NCBI GenBank assembly: GCA_021157815.1
Contig: JAGGVT010000067.1
Span: 1 to 33,439 of the forward strand
Length of the DNA stretch: 33,439 bases
Reading direction: 5' to 3'
From: a bacterium
Lineage (GTDB): Bacteria; JAJVIF01; JAGGVT01
Within the stretch, counting starts at the first letter, position 1. Each line of letters starts with the position of its first letter. The notes under the pieces were generated by a model that saw only the letters and a program-made list of their open reading frames with translations, was not told where the DNA came from and did no database searches. Shown here in pieces: positions 9,386-17,100 of this stretch. The position numbers and the translations under genes are program-made.

Positions 9386-9458
9386 GTCATTCCGGGCTTG
9401 ACCCGGAATCCATTTAATGCGTGTAATTGCATGGATTCTGAATCAAGTTCAGAATGAC
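9386..9458. repeat. GTCATTCCGGGCTTGACC palindromic repeat, copy 1
   Basis: Two self-complementary blocks, GTCATTCCGGGCTTGACC followed by CGGAATCCA, then TGGATTCTGAATCAAGTTC followed by AGAATGAC. Together they form an overall inverted repeat in the gap between divergent mlaE and the exchanger gene. A second copy is at 17973-18045. Dispersed palindromes of this type are common across many bacterial genomes. The short open frame crossing it is spurious. Confidence 0.85.
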
Positions 9459-9534
9459 ACCCTATCACCCATTTTGATTTAGATTTAATCGCGGATTTTA
9501 GGATAAAAATGCCAATGGCTAATATCGTGATTCT

Positions 9535-10509
9535 ATGATATTTTACCAATTGTTAATGGAAATTCTTCAAATCATATTATTGCTCGCTGGCGGTATTGTT
9601 CTCCTTTATTATGGCGGAAAATACCTGGTTCGTGGTGCGTCATCCCTGGCGCTCAGATTGGAAATGTCGGAGCTCATTGTCGGAATGACGATTGTCGCGA
9701 TGGGGACAAGCGCTCCGGAAGCGTTTGTCTCAATAATCGCATCCATCCAGGGAAGCCCCGGTATCGCGATGGGAAACGTCATTGGTTCCAATATCGCAAA
9801 TATCGGACTGGCTCTTGGTCTTGCGGCAATTATCAAACCGGTTCTCACACAAGACACTTTTTTTCGACGCGAATTTCCATTCATGCTGATAGCCTCGATT
9901 ACGCTTGCCGTTATTACAATTGACAGGCACCTCAGCAGATTTGACGGTATTCTATTTCTTATCTTAATGGCTATCTTCATCGTTTACTGCATTCGCAACG
10001 CAAAAAATGGGGTAAACAATTCATTATCCGATAATGATGCTGATATCCTCAAATCAAAATATCATGACATTGTTTTCATTGTGCTTGGACTGTTGGGACT
10101 TGCATACGGGTCAGATATTTTTGTGGATGGCGCAACCAGATTAGCTCGAATACTTGGCATCTCCGAGTTTGTCATCGGATTGACAATTGTCGCCCTGGGC
10201 ACATCCCTCCCGGAGGTTACAACGCTTCTCGTTGCCACAATCCGGGGCAAATCAGGCATTGCGATTGGTACAATCATCGGTTCAAACATTTTCAACATAC
10301 TCCTTGTATTGGGAATCGCCGGTACGATATGCCCGTTTAAAATTACTGAGGAATCGTACATGGCTGATATAACGGTGATGCTGGTATTCGCTGCAATTAT
10401 CGCTCCGCTTGCATATTTTGGCAAACGAGTCGCAAGATGGGAAGGCATTCTTCTTTTGTCTGGATATATCGCGTACATAGCGTACATCGTAGCCAGGTCA
10501 CATAGTTAG
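9535..10509 (+). CDS. Calcium/sodium antiporter family protein (YrbG/CaxA type)
   Basis: A 324-residue integral membrane protein of the Ca2+:cation antiporter superfamily. The two duplicated alpha repeats are plain: GMTIVAMGTSAPEAFVS with GNVIGSNIANIGLALG in the first half, and GLTIVALGTSLPEVTTLL with GTIIGSNIFNILLVLG in the second. These carry the acidic and polar residues that bind the cation, and both halves are intact. It likely exchanges Na+ or H+ for Ca2+ across the inner membrane. About ten membrane segments are expected. Divergent from the mla operon; in Proteobacteria yrbG is also next to mla genes, a suggestive parallel. The start is uncertain: ATG at 9535 and ATG at 9556 both lack a clear ribosome site. 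Confidence 0.92.
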   Translation: MIFYQLLMEILQIILLLAGGIVLLYYGGKYLVRGASSLALRLEMSELIVGMTIVAMGTSAPEAFVSIIASIQGSPGIAMGNVIGSNIANIGLALGLAAIIKPVLTQDTFFRREFPFMLIASITLAVITIDRHLSRFDGILFLILMAIFIVYCIRNAKNGVNNSLSDNDADILKSKYHDIVFIVLGLLGLAYGSDIFVDGATRLARILGISEFVIGLTIVALGTSLPEVTTLLVATIRGKSGIAIGTIIGSNIFNILLVLGIAGTICPFKITEESYMADITVMLVFAAIIAPLAYFGKRVARWEGILLLSGYIAYIAYIVARSHS

Positions 10510-10514
10510 CCGTT

Positions 10515-10708
10515 GGGGAGCTGTTAAAAAAGCCTATTTCCACCGTAACCCGGTTCCTGTCGGCAGGCTAAGAACAGGCATGCCGTCCCGAATAAAATTA
10601 ACAATTATCTGTAACGTGAATCAGGCATGCCGGGAACGTTGCTATTTATGCGAAACCCCGGTGAAGGGACGCCGGGTTACAATGAAAATTTACCTTTTTT
10701 AGAGACTT
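10515..10708. repeat. Diverged copy of the GGGCTGTTGAAAAA repeat element
   Basis: It starts GGGGAGCTGTTAAAAA, then CCGTAACCCGG, the GGCATGCCGTCCCGAA core, a second GGCATGCCGGG, and ends with CCGGGTTAC and a T-rich remnant of the right end. It carries a small extra hairpin (CCTGTCGGCAGG and following bases) absent from the copy at 11736-11943. It sits right behind the antiporter stop codon. Confidence 0.85.
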
Positions 10709-10817
10709 CATAAAGATAAAAATTCCATATGTTATACCGATATTAAAAGTGGACTCCGGTGTCGTTCCGACGTTGGAGTAAATGCTTCTTTTAATCAAAC
10801 AAATGAGGTATCACACC

Positions 10818-11492
10818 ATGCCGGGTGAATCAATTAATTCTCTGCTGAGTGAGGGACAGAAAGCGACCCTTCTGTTATCGCAGGAAGAAAGGCCATATCT
10901 GATTACAGTTGAATCAATGGGCGAAGATAGCATTGAAATCGCCGCTCCACTGATGAAAGGTTACTATATCCCGGTTGAAACAGGAGCACAGGTCGAACTT
11001 CGTGTCGGGAATGACACCGGTTTGTTCAAACTGCCGTTTATTATATCCAATCGCAATGCCGGCAATCGCAATACCCTTACTCTCACACTTAATGGCAGCA
11101 TCGACAAAGTGCAAAGGCGCGAGCTGTTGCGGATGAGGATTTTTGTCGATTTTGACCTTGATTTTCCATACGGTGGAGTTTACAAAGCGCCATCGGAATT
11201 TAAACTACTGCACGGTAAAAGAGGCAATCTATCCGGAGGCGGACTGTTTTTCCATGCCAACAAACCTCTTCCTGTCGATTTTAAAATGAATGTCCGTTTA
11301 AACCTTGAACCGCATTTCACCCGTCCGGTAATAGCGCAGGTTAAAGTTGTCCGTGTTGAGGAAAATCCTTTTCAAAATGATATATTCGGAATCGCTATCG
11401 AGTTTATCAATATTCGTGAGGGTGACAGGGACAGGATTATCTCGTATGTTCTTCATAAGGAAAGAGATATAATCAGGCGAAGCATTAGTTAA
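10818..11492 (+). CDS. YcgR-like PilZ-domain protein (c-di-GMP effector)
   Basis: From the preferred start a 224-residue soluble protein with two parts: an N-terminal beta-rich YcgR/flagellar-brake-like domain (about 1-95) and a C-terminal PilZ domain (about 98-220). The c-di-GMP-binding marks are complete: the RxxxR motif in QRRELLRMR at the domain junction, and the (D/N)xSxxG motif as NLSGGG. It should bind cyclic di-GMP and act on motility, attachment or envelope functions; the partner cannot be told from the context. An in-frame ATG at 10782 exists, but its purine stretch is only three bases away. The ATG at 10818 has GAGG nine bases upstream and begins the family-like sequence. Confidence 0.87.
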   Translation: MPGESINSLLSEGQKATLLLSQEERPYLITVESMGEDSIEIAAPLMKGYYIPVETGAQVELRVGNDTGLFKLPFIISNRNAGNRNTLTLTLNGSIDKVQRRELLRMRIFVDFDLDFPYGGVYKAPSEFKLLHGKRGNLSGGGLFFHANKPLPVDFKMNVRLNLEPHFTRPVIAQVKVVRVEENPFQNDIFGIAIEFINIREGDRDRIISYVLHKERDIIRRSIS

Positions 11493-11608
11493 AATGAACT
11501 TACAATTTGATTGGTAGTTTAAAATAGCTGTTAGAATCAGCAGTTATAATTAGCAGAGGGTTTAAGAGCCTGTCGGAGAAGGTTGTTTTAAATCTCATCC
11601 CCCCCTTA

Positions 11609-11638
11609 ATCCCCCCGCGAGCAGGTGGGATTTTTTTT
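11609..11638 (+). terminator. Possible rho-independent terminator behind the PilZ gene
   Basis: ATCCCCCC and GGTGGGAT can pair (one mismatch) around a seven-base loop, directly followed by eight Ts. It lies about 115 bases past the PilZ stop codon, inside C-rich repeat sequence, so it may be a repeat that happens to work as a terminator. Confidence 0.5.
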
Positions 11639-11689
11639 CATTTGTAAACAATATATCTGATCCATATACTATCGAAGGGGATAAACAAC

Positions 11690-11728
11690 ACTCTCCCTCC
11701 CCGCTCGCAGGGAGGGCTGGGGTGTGGG
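11690..11728. repeat. G/C-rich hairpin repeat
   Basis: CTCCCTCCCCGCTCGCAGGG followed by AGGGCTGGGGTG resembles the C-rich block at 1131-1271; together with the C-rich block at 11596-11630 it repeats the same pair of motifs found there. It abuts the element at 11736-11943. Confidence 0.6.
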
Positions 11729-11735
11729 CTTCTTG

Positions 11736-11943
11736 GGGCTGTTGAAAAAGGGATAGATTTTAATGTAACCCGGAATGCCTTTATAAAAAAACATGAATCA
11801 ATTCTGCAACGTTCGCAGGCATTCCGGGGTTCCGCATAGATAGCCACTTCCCCGGCATGCCTGATTCACATTATAGATAATTGTTTCTTTAGTTCGGGAC
11901 GGCATGACCGGGTTACGGGGAAAATAGGCCTTTTCAACAGCCC
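11736..11943. mobile_element. 208-bp MITE-like element with 7-bp target duplication
   Basis: Terminal inverted repeats GGGCTGTTGAAAAAGG and CCTTTTCAACAGCCC, and nested inverted repeats GTAACCCGG and CCGGGTTAC inside. Perfect 7-base direct repeats CTTCTTG flank it at 11729-11735 and 11944-11950, as expected for target duplication. It has no coding capacity. Related copies lie at 423-551 and 10515-10708, and bare ends of the same type occur elsewhere (17911, 26132). Between this element and coaD (11951-12065) I see no further feature. Confidence 0.85.
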
Positions 11944-12065
11944 CTTCTTGTTTGCGATGCGTTTCCCAGTATGTCAAGTATCATGTCTCATCCTCCGCTT
12001 TAAATAAGCCTCCTTATTTGCTATCCTTTGCCCGAATTTATGCAAATCCACATTGGGGTTGAATC

Positions 12066-12554
12066 ATGACACACGCGCTATATCCGGGAACTTTTGATCC
12101 AATCACCTATGGCCATATACGCATTGTCGAGAGAACTGTTCCACTTTTCGACAAAATAACCGTTGGTGTCAGCTGTAACAGGTTCAAAGACTTGATGTTC
12201 ACTACCGATGAGCGAATTAAAATGATTCGGGATGTTCTTAGCGACTGCCCAAATATCAATATTGTCCAATACGATAACCTAACGGTGGAATTCGCAAGGG
12301 ATATCAACGCAGATGTGATTATAAGAGGTTTGAGAGCGGTAACGGATTATGTCAGCGAGGTTCAGATGGCGATTATGAATCGTTCGATTGCGCCTGATAT
12401 CGAGACTTTGTTGATGGTATCCGAGGAAGGCTATTCATTTGTGTCATCCAGCCTGATTAAGGAAATTGTCTTTCATGGCGGACCGATTGACCATCTTGTT
12501 CCTGAGACCGTTGCAAGTAAACTAAGAAAGAAGTTAAAAGAAAAACTTGAATAA
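12066..12554 (+). CDS. coaD: Phosphopantetheine adenylyltransferase
   Basis: A 162-residue cytoplasmic enzyme that transfers the adenylyl group of ATP to 4'-phosphopantetheine, the penultimate step of coenzyme A synthesis. It has the nucleotidyltransferase opening YPGTFDPITYGH (the usual T/N-x-G-H site is present as TYGH), the RGLRAVTDYVSEVQM block that contacts substrate, and the second ATP motif VSSSLIKEI. The length is standard for bacterial CoaD. The ATG at 12066 starts exactly at the conserved N-terminal strand. It ends just before the rpmF promoter. The product feeds acyl carrier protein (acpP, downstream) through CoA-derived phosphopantetheine. Confidence 0.97.
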   Translation: MTHALYPGTFDPITYGHIRIVERTVPLFDKITVGVSCNRFKDLMFTTDERIKMIRDVLSDCPNINIVQYDNLTVEFARDINADVIIRGLRAVTDYVSEVQMAIMNRSIAPDIETLLMVSEEGYSFVSSSLIKEIVFHGGPIDHLVPETVASKLRKKLKEKLE

Positions 12555-12570
12555 CCGTAATAAATTTTGC

Positions 12571-12599
12571 TTGACACATGAAAAGCGGGATTTTATACT
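12571..12599 (+). promoter_or_regulatory. Sigma-70-type promoter for rpmF(-acpP-rnc-smc)
   Basis: A perfect -35 box TTGACA (12571-12576), a 17-base spacer and -10 box TATACT (12594-12599). Transcription would start near 12606, giving a leader of about 30 bases with AAGGA just before the rpmF ATG. This is the strongest promoter match I found in the window, fitting a ribosomal protein gene. Confidence 0.85.
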
Positions 12600-12635
12600 A
12601 TAAGTTTCGCTATAAAATCAGGAGCAAGGAATAAA

Positions 12636-12818
12636 ATGGCTCTTCCAAAATATAAAATATCTAAATCGAATACACGTACGCGTAAAGCGCACTGGAAGCT
12701 CGCGATTCCAACAGTTGGCAAATGCCCTCAATGCCAATCGCCAAAGATGCCTCACAGGGCGTGTCCATCGTGCGGGTTTTACAAAGGCTCATACGTGCCG
12801 ATTAAGAAGAAAAAATAA
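12636..12818 (+). CDS. rpmF: 50S ribosomal protein bL32
   Basis: A 60-residue basic ribosomal protein of the large subunit. The opening MALPKYKISKSNTRTRKAHW fits bL32 (consensus MAVPKrktSksr.r.RRsHw). Four cysteines, C30, C33, C43 and C46, form a zinc ribbon, so this is the zinc-binding version. The protein ends in a Lys-rich tail. AAGGA lies five bases before the ATG and a consensus promoter precedes it. Its position ahead of acpP, rnc and smc is a conserved chromosomal arrangement, although the lipid genes usually in between are absent. Confidence 0.97.
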   Translation: MALPKYKISKSNTRTRKAHWKLAIPTVGKCPQCQSPKMPHRACPSCGFYKGSYVPIKKKK

Positions 12819-12833
12819 TGTATGGCAGTTTAA

Positions 12834-12858
12834 AACCAGGTGCTTTAATTTCCTGGTT
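12834..12858 (+). other. Small hairpin between rpmF and acpP
   Basis: AACCAGG and CCTGGTT form a perfect 7-base stem with an 11-base loop. No strong T tract follows, so it may be a weak attenuator or a processing site between the two genes rather than a full terminator. Confidence 0.4.
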
Positions 12859-12907
12859 ATGTTATTTTAACTAATTAGTTTCTGTTCCTTTTATCTCGGA
12901 GGTAGAG

Positions 12908-13144
12908 ATGGCAATTACTGACGAACTGAATGACCTTATAGCATCTAAATTATCAGTGGACGTTTCGCAGGTTACACCAGAGGCTAAATTCATCGATGAC
13001 CTTGGCGCTGATTCACTTGACCTCGTTGAGCTCGTAATGGAACTCGAAGAGCATTTCAGCATCGAGATTTCCGATGATGATTCACAGAATTTTCAGACAG
13101 TTAGCGATGTAGCTGCTTACGTTGAAGGCAAGAAAAGCGAATAA
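12908..13144 (+). CDS. acpP: Acyl carrier protein
   Basis: A 78-residue acidic carrier protein for fatty acid synthesis. The 4'-phosphopantetheine attachment site is Ser36 in GADSLDLVELVMELEE, the classic DSL motif at the start of helix II. The length and acidic composition are typical. The ribosome site CGGAGG lies just before the ATG. It follows rpmF by about 90 bases and precedes a strong hairpin and rnc. The usual neighbours plsX, fabH, fabD, fabG and fabF are not in this window, so its biosynthetic partners must be encoded elsewhere. Confidence 0.97.
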   Translation: MAITDELNDLIASKLSVDVSQVTPEAKFIDDLGADSLDLVELVMELEEHFSIEISDDDSQNFQTVSDVAAYVEGKKSE

Positions 13145-13163
13145 GAGCGAAACATGCTCTTGC

Positions 13164-13204
13164 CACTTACCCAAGCCTGAGACATTTCCAGGCTTGGGTA
13201 AGTG
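13164..13204 (+). terminator. Perfect 16-bp hairpin between acpP and rnc
   Basis: CACTTACCCAAGCCTG (13164-13179) is the exact reverse complement of 13189-13204, with a nine-base loop. There is no adjacent T run, so a classical terminator is doubtful; a long perfect RNA duplex in the leader of the RNase III gene could instead be a processing or autoregulation site. The right arm contains a GTG that had to be rejected as the rnc start. Confidence 0.65.
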
Positions 13205-13288
13205 AAATTCTCACAGGCTCTTCTTCGTTTTTCTCCTGATAGAACAGATTTTTTACAGATTTTCCAGTTTCCAGGAGATGAATTCGTA

Positions 13289-14026
13289 TTGGCGAAACCT
13301 GATTATAATTTCAAACGAAGAATTAAGCGCCTGCTAAACCGCTTTGGGCTTGAGCCGAAGAATTATGATTTGTATTTCCACGCTTTTACTCACACATCAG
13401 CAGCGGAAAAAACATCTGAATCGTATGAGGTCCTTGAATTCCTTGGGGATTCGGTGATACTCATCCATGTGGTAAGGAAGCTGGTGAGAAAATATCCTGA
13501 TGAACGCGTAGGACTGTTATCAAAAGCAAAAAGCCAGATTGTCAGCGGAGAAGCGCTGGCAAACGTGGCATTTGAGCTGAAATTGGACAAGTATGTCAGG
13601 ATAGACGAATCAATCCTGAAATATGGCAAAGGCATTTCCACAAATGTAATGGCGGATATTTTTGAGTCTTTTGTCGGCGCGATTTTCACTGATCTGGGCA
13701 TGCGAAAAGTAAAGAGCTTTCTTGACCCCACTCTGAAAAAAAGCATAAACATTGACCTGAACAAACGCCGCGAGGAGGACTTCAAGTCCATTCTTCAGGA
13801 GGAAGTACAACGTTCATTCAAACAGATACCAATATATGAAATGATTAAAACATCCGGGCCTGACCACGACAAGGTTTTCTATATCCGGGCAAAATTACGC
13901 GGCGTGAACATGGGCAAGGGAAAAGGCAGGAACAAGAAAGAAGCGGAGCAGGAGGCGGCCTGCAAAACACTCAAACGGCTTAATTTTTATTTCAACCAGA
14001 TAAAAGGAAACAGCAGGAAAAGATAA
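13289..14026 (+). CDS. rnc: Ribonuclease III
   Basis: A 245-residue double-strand-specific endoribonuclease for rRNA and mRNA processing. The catalytic domain carries the signature EVLEFLGDS with Glu50 and Asp54 and the second acidic pair Asp123 and Glu126 in ADIFESFVGAIF. A C-terminal double-stranded-RNA-binding domain follows (about 168-238), with its basic KGKGRNKKEAEQEAA helix. I place the start at TTG 13289, with AGGAG 11 bases upstream, because this gives the family's usual length. The earlier in-frame GTG at 13202 lies within a perfect hairpin arm, lacks a ribosome site and adds 29 residues unlike the family. acpP-rnc-smc order is widely conserved. Confidence 0.93.
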   Translation: MAKPDYNFKRRIKRLLNRFGLEPKNYDLYFHAFTHTSAAEKTSESYEVLEFLGDSVILIHVVRKLVRKYPDERVGLLSKAKSQIVSGEALANVAFELKLDKYVRIDESILKYGKGISTNVMADIFESFVGAIFTDLGMRKVKSFLDPTLKKSINIDLNKRREEDFKSILQEEVQRSFKQIPIYEMIKTSGPDHDKVFYIRAKLRGVNMGKGKGRNKKEAEQEAACKTLKRLNFYFNQIKGNSRKR

Positions 14027-14142
14027 GCGTTCTGTTACCTTTTAAATGCTCATGATTACTGTTAAAATGTTCCCCCTGTATTAACTTGTTCTGATTGAAA
14101 TCTCTGGCTGGATAGTGCGTTTGATGCGTGCCTGATTTTTAA

Positions 14143-17100
14143 ATGCATCTTAAGGAAATTGAATTATACGGTTTTAAATCGTTTGGTGAACGGGTAAAGA
14201 TTGAGCTCAACCCGCGACTGACCGCTATTGTCGGTCCAAACGGCAGCGGAAAAAGCAACATTGTGGATTCCATCCGCTGGCTGCTTGGCGACCAATCCTA
14301 CAAAAGCCTTCGAGTGCCATCATCCTCCGAGGTCATTTTCAAGGGCGCGGAAAACGATGCTCCTTTCAATTTTTCCCATGTCGGAATAGTTGTCGATCTT
14401 GAGAACGAAGGCGAATTTCAAGTCGAGAGAAAATATCATCGGTCCGGTGAAAATGAATATGTTCTCAACGGCAAGGTTGTTCGACTGAAAGACATCCGCT
14501 CACTTCTTTCAACAATGGGATTCGGCCTTGGCTCTTTGTCGATTCTGTCACAGGGGCAGATTGATTCCATCCTTTCGCTTGTGCCAACCGACAGGCGCGC
14601 CGTTCTGGAAGAGGTCGCCCAGATTTCCCACTTCAAGGAAAACAAACTGAGGATGTTGAAAAAACTCGATTCAACACGCGAGAACCTGAATCGCATCGAG
14701 GACATCATCAGGGAAATAGAAACCAGAATCAGTGAATTGTCTGAGCAGGCTGAATCAGCAAGGAAATTCCATGAACTGGACAACCGTCGGAATGAGCTGC
14801 AACTTACTCTAACATTCAAGGAAACTGAAAGGCTTGTTAAAAATATCCGAAAAAACCTTGCGGAAGTTCAGGAAAAGGAAAAACTGATCTTTGATCTGAA
14901 AAACGAATCTGATGATATTGACAAGTTAATCACAAATCTGGAAACAGAACTGGAGGAACTCAGGAAAAATTTTGAGCGGGAACTGGAGAAATCACGGGTA
15001 AGGTCGCTTGAGATGGAGAAGAAGCGATCAGCCATGGAACTCGCGAAAAGTGAACTTGATTCGCGAGTTGAAAAACGCGAAGCCGACATGAGATCAATCA
15101 GGCGGATTGAATCTGAAATTGCGGATTTGCTTAACCACATTGCGGAAGAGCGGGAAACCCTTGATAAATCATCCTCTGATCACACTGATGCAAAAAACAG
15201 GCTGAATGAAACTCTCAAACAGAATCAGCAGATTATTGAAAACGAAAACAAGCAACTGGATGAAATCGAACACAGGCAAACCGATATCGCGGAGCTGAAG
15301 GGTGAGATTGATTTGTCGCATGGTCGAATAACCATGCTTGAGGATCGCCTGACACGCTCAACCCAGTATTTAGAAGAGGGCGAGGAAGCGTTTAATGACC
15401 GTTCATCCGAACTTGACCGTCTTGCCACTCACACAAAAGAACTTGATGCGGCAATCGAAAAATCATCCAAAGAAATAAAAATAGTTGAATCTCAAAAGGA
15501 ACAGGCTCAAACTCAATACAATAGTACTGAAGATGAAATCAAACGGATTCAATCTGAACTTTCATCCTTGAAGGAAGAATTAATCGGCGTTTCATCGGAA
15601 TTGAGATTCCTGATGGACCTTGAGAAAAAACTCGCCGGATATCATACCGGCGTCAAACGCCTGATAGAGGCTGACAGAAAAGGTGAACTTCAGGGAGTAA
15701 TCGGACCGGTTGTTGATTTACTCAAAGTTGATGAGGGATTTGAAAAAGCGCTCGAATCGATTCTCGCGGGGCGTGGGCAGTATGTCATCGTTGAATCATT
15801 CCGTGACGGCCTTAATGCTCTTGAATTCCTGAAGAAAACAAGCGGCGGTCGGGTTACTTTCATCCCCATGGACGATTTCAAGCCTGATAATCATCAACAC
15901 GCAGCGATAAACATTTCCGAGAGTGAGGGTTATCTTGGCAAGGCTCTCGATAAAATAAAAATCGACGAGCGATTCACACCGGTTATCGAGCATCTTCTTC
16001 GAGACGCGCTTGTTTTTACTAATCTGGAATCCGCACGTGACGCCCGTAACAAATACAATCTTAAACAATGGATTGTTACCCTTGATGGCGATATTCACCG
16101 TCCCAAGGGAATTTTCACAGGAGGGCTGACATCGAAACACGCCGAGGGCCCTCTTGTACGGCGTTCCCAAATCGAACAGATTGAAACCCGCAAGCGAGAT
16201 TCTGAAATCGCTGAAAAAACTTTGATTGATCGCCTGAACAGCGCCAAATCACTGAGTGATGATCACTTGCGCAACATTACAGCTCTTGAAGATGAAATCT
16301 CCAGCATGCGCGAATCATCGAACGATTCAATCCGTGAGCGCCGTTATATTAAGGAAAGCATCGGTAATCTTGAAAAAGAAGTAACGGAACTTCGCGGTAA
16401 AAAAGACAAAATCGAAAACGAAATATTAAGCATCACAAATGAAATAATTGATGCAAAAAAATCGACAACCGTACTTGAAAAAAAACTTGACAGCATCGCG
16501 GCTATTTCTGATGGAGATGACACTCTCAAGGATAAAATCCTTCAGGACAGGTCATTAAGAGAGGATGAGATAAACCGTTTAAGGATTCTCATCTCATCCA
16601 AGGAACAGGAAAAGGAATTTATTAAAACCACAATATCCAATCTGGAAGATCAACATCAGAATCTGCTTGATGAAATTAAGGAGCAGAAATCGCTTTTACT
16701 TGACAATCTCTCACTTGAGGAAGATGCCCAGGCGCGCTATGTCAAATTGAAATGCCATGTTGACATGGAAAACGCGAATCTCGATTCTGAAACATCGAGT
16801 GAGGATCTTCTGCGAAAACAGATTGAATTAAAGCGCGAACAGCTGCACGATTCCCGGGAAAATGCGGCATTGTTGTCAGCTCAAATCGCTGAAACGGATG
16901 CTAAACGCGAAACTCAAAGTGTGAGAATTGCCAGGATGGAAACCGAACTTGTTTCGTTTTTAAAGGATGTCGCGAATGACGAAAATATTAAAAATGAGTA
17001 TCCCAATCTTCTCGATACCGACAGCGAGGATTTCAACCGTTTTCTGGAATCCGAATTCATAGACAACCTTCCACCAAGAAAACAGCTCGTGGATGAGATT

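Noticed and set aside
9298-9549. Open frame of 83 codons on the minus strand ahead of mlaE
   Set aside because: It runs through the GTCATTCCGGGC palindrome; its CHSELDSES and GFRVKPGMT segments are what that repeat encodes wherever it occurs. It has no ribosome site.
11638-11847. Open frame of 69 codons on the minus strand between the PilZ gene and coaD
   Set aside because: It is made of repeat sequence (the PHPSPPCERGG stretch is the G/C-rich hairpin) and ends inside the 208-bp element.
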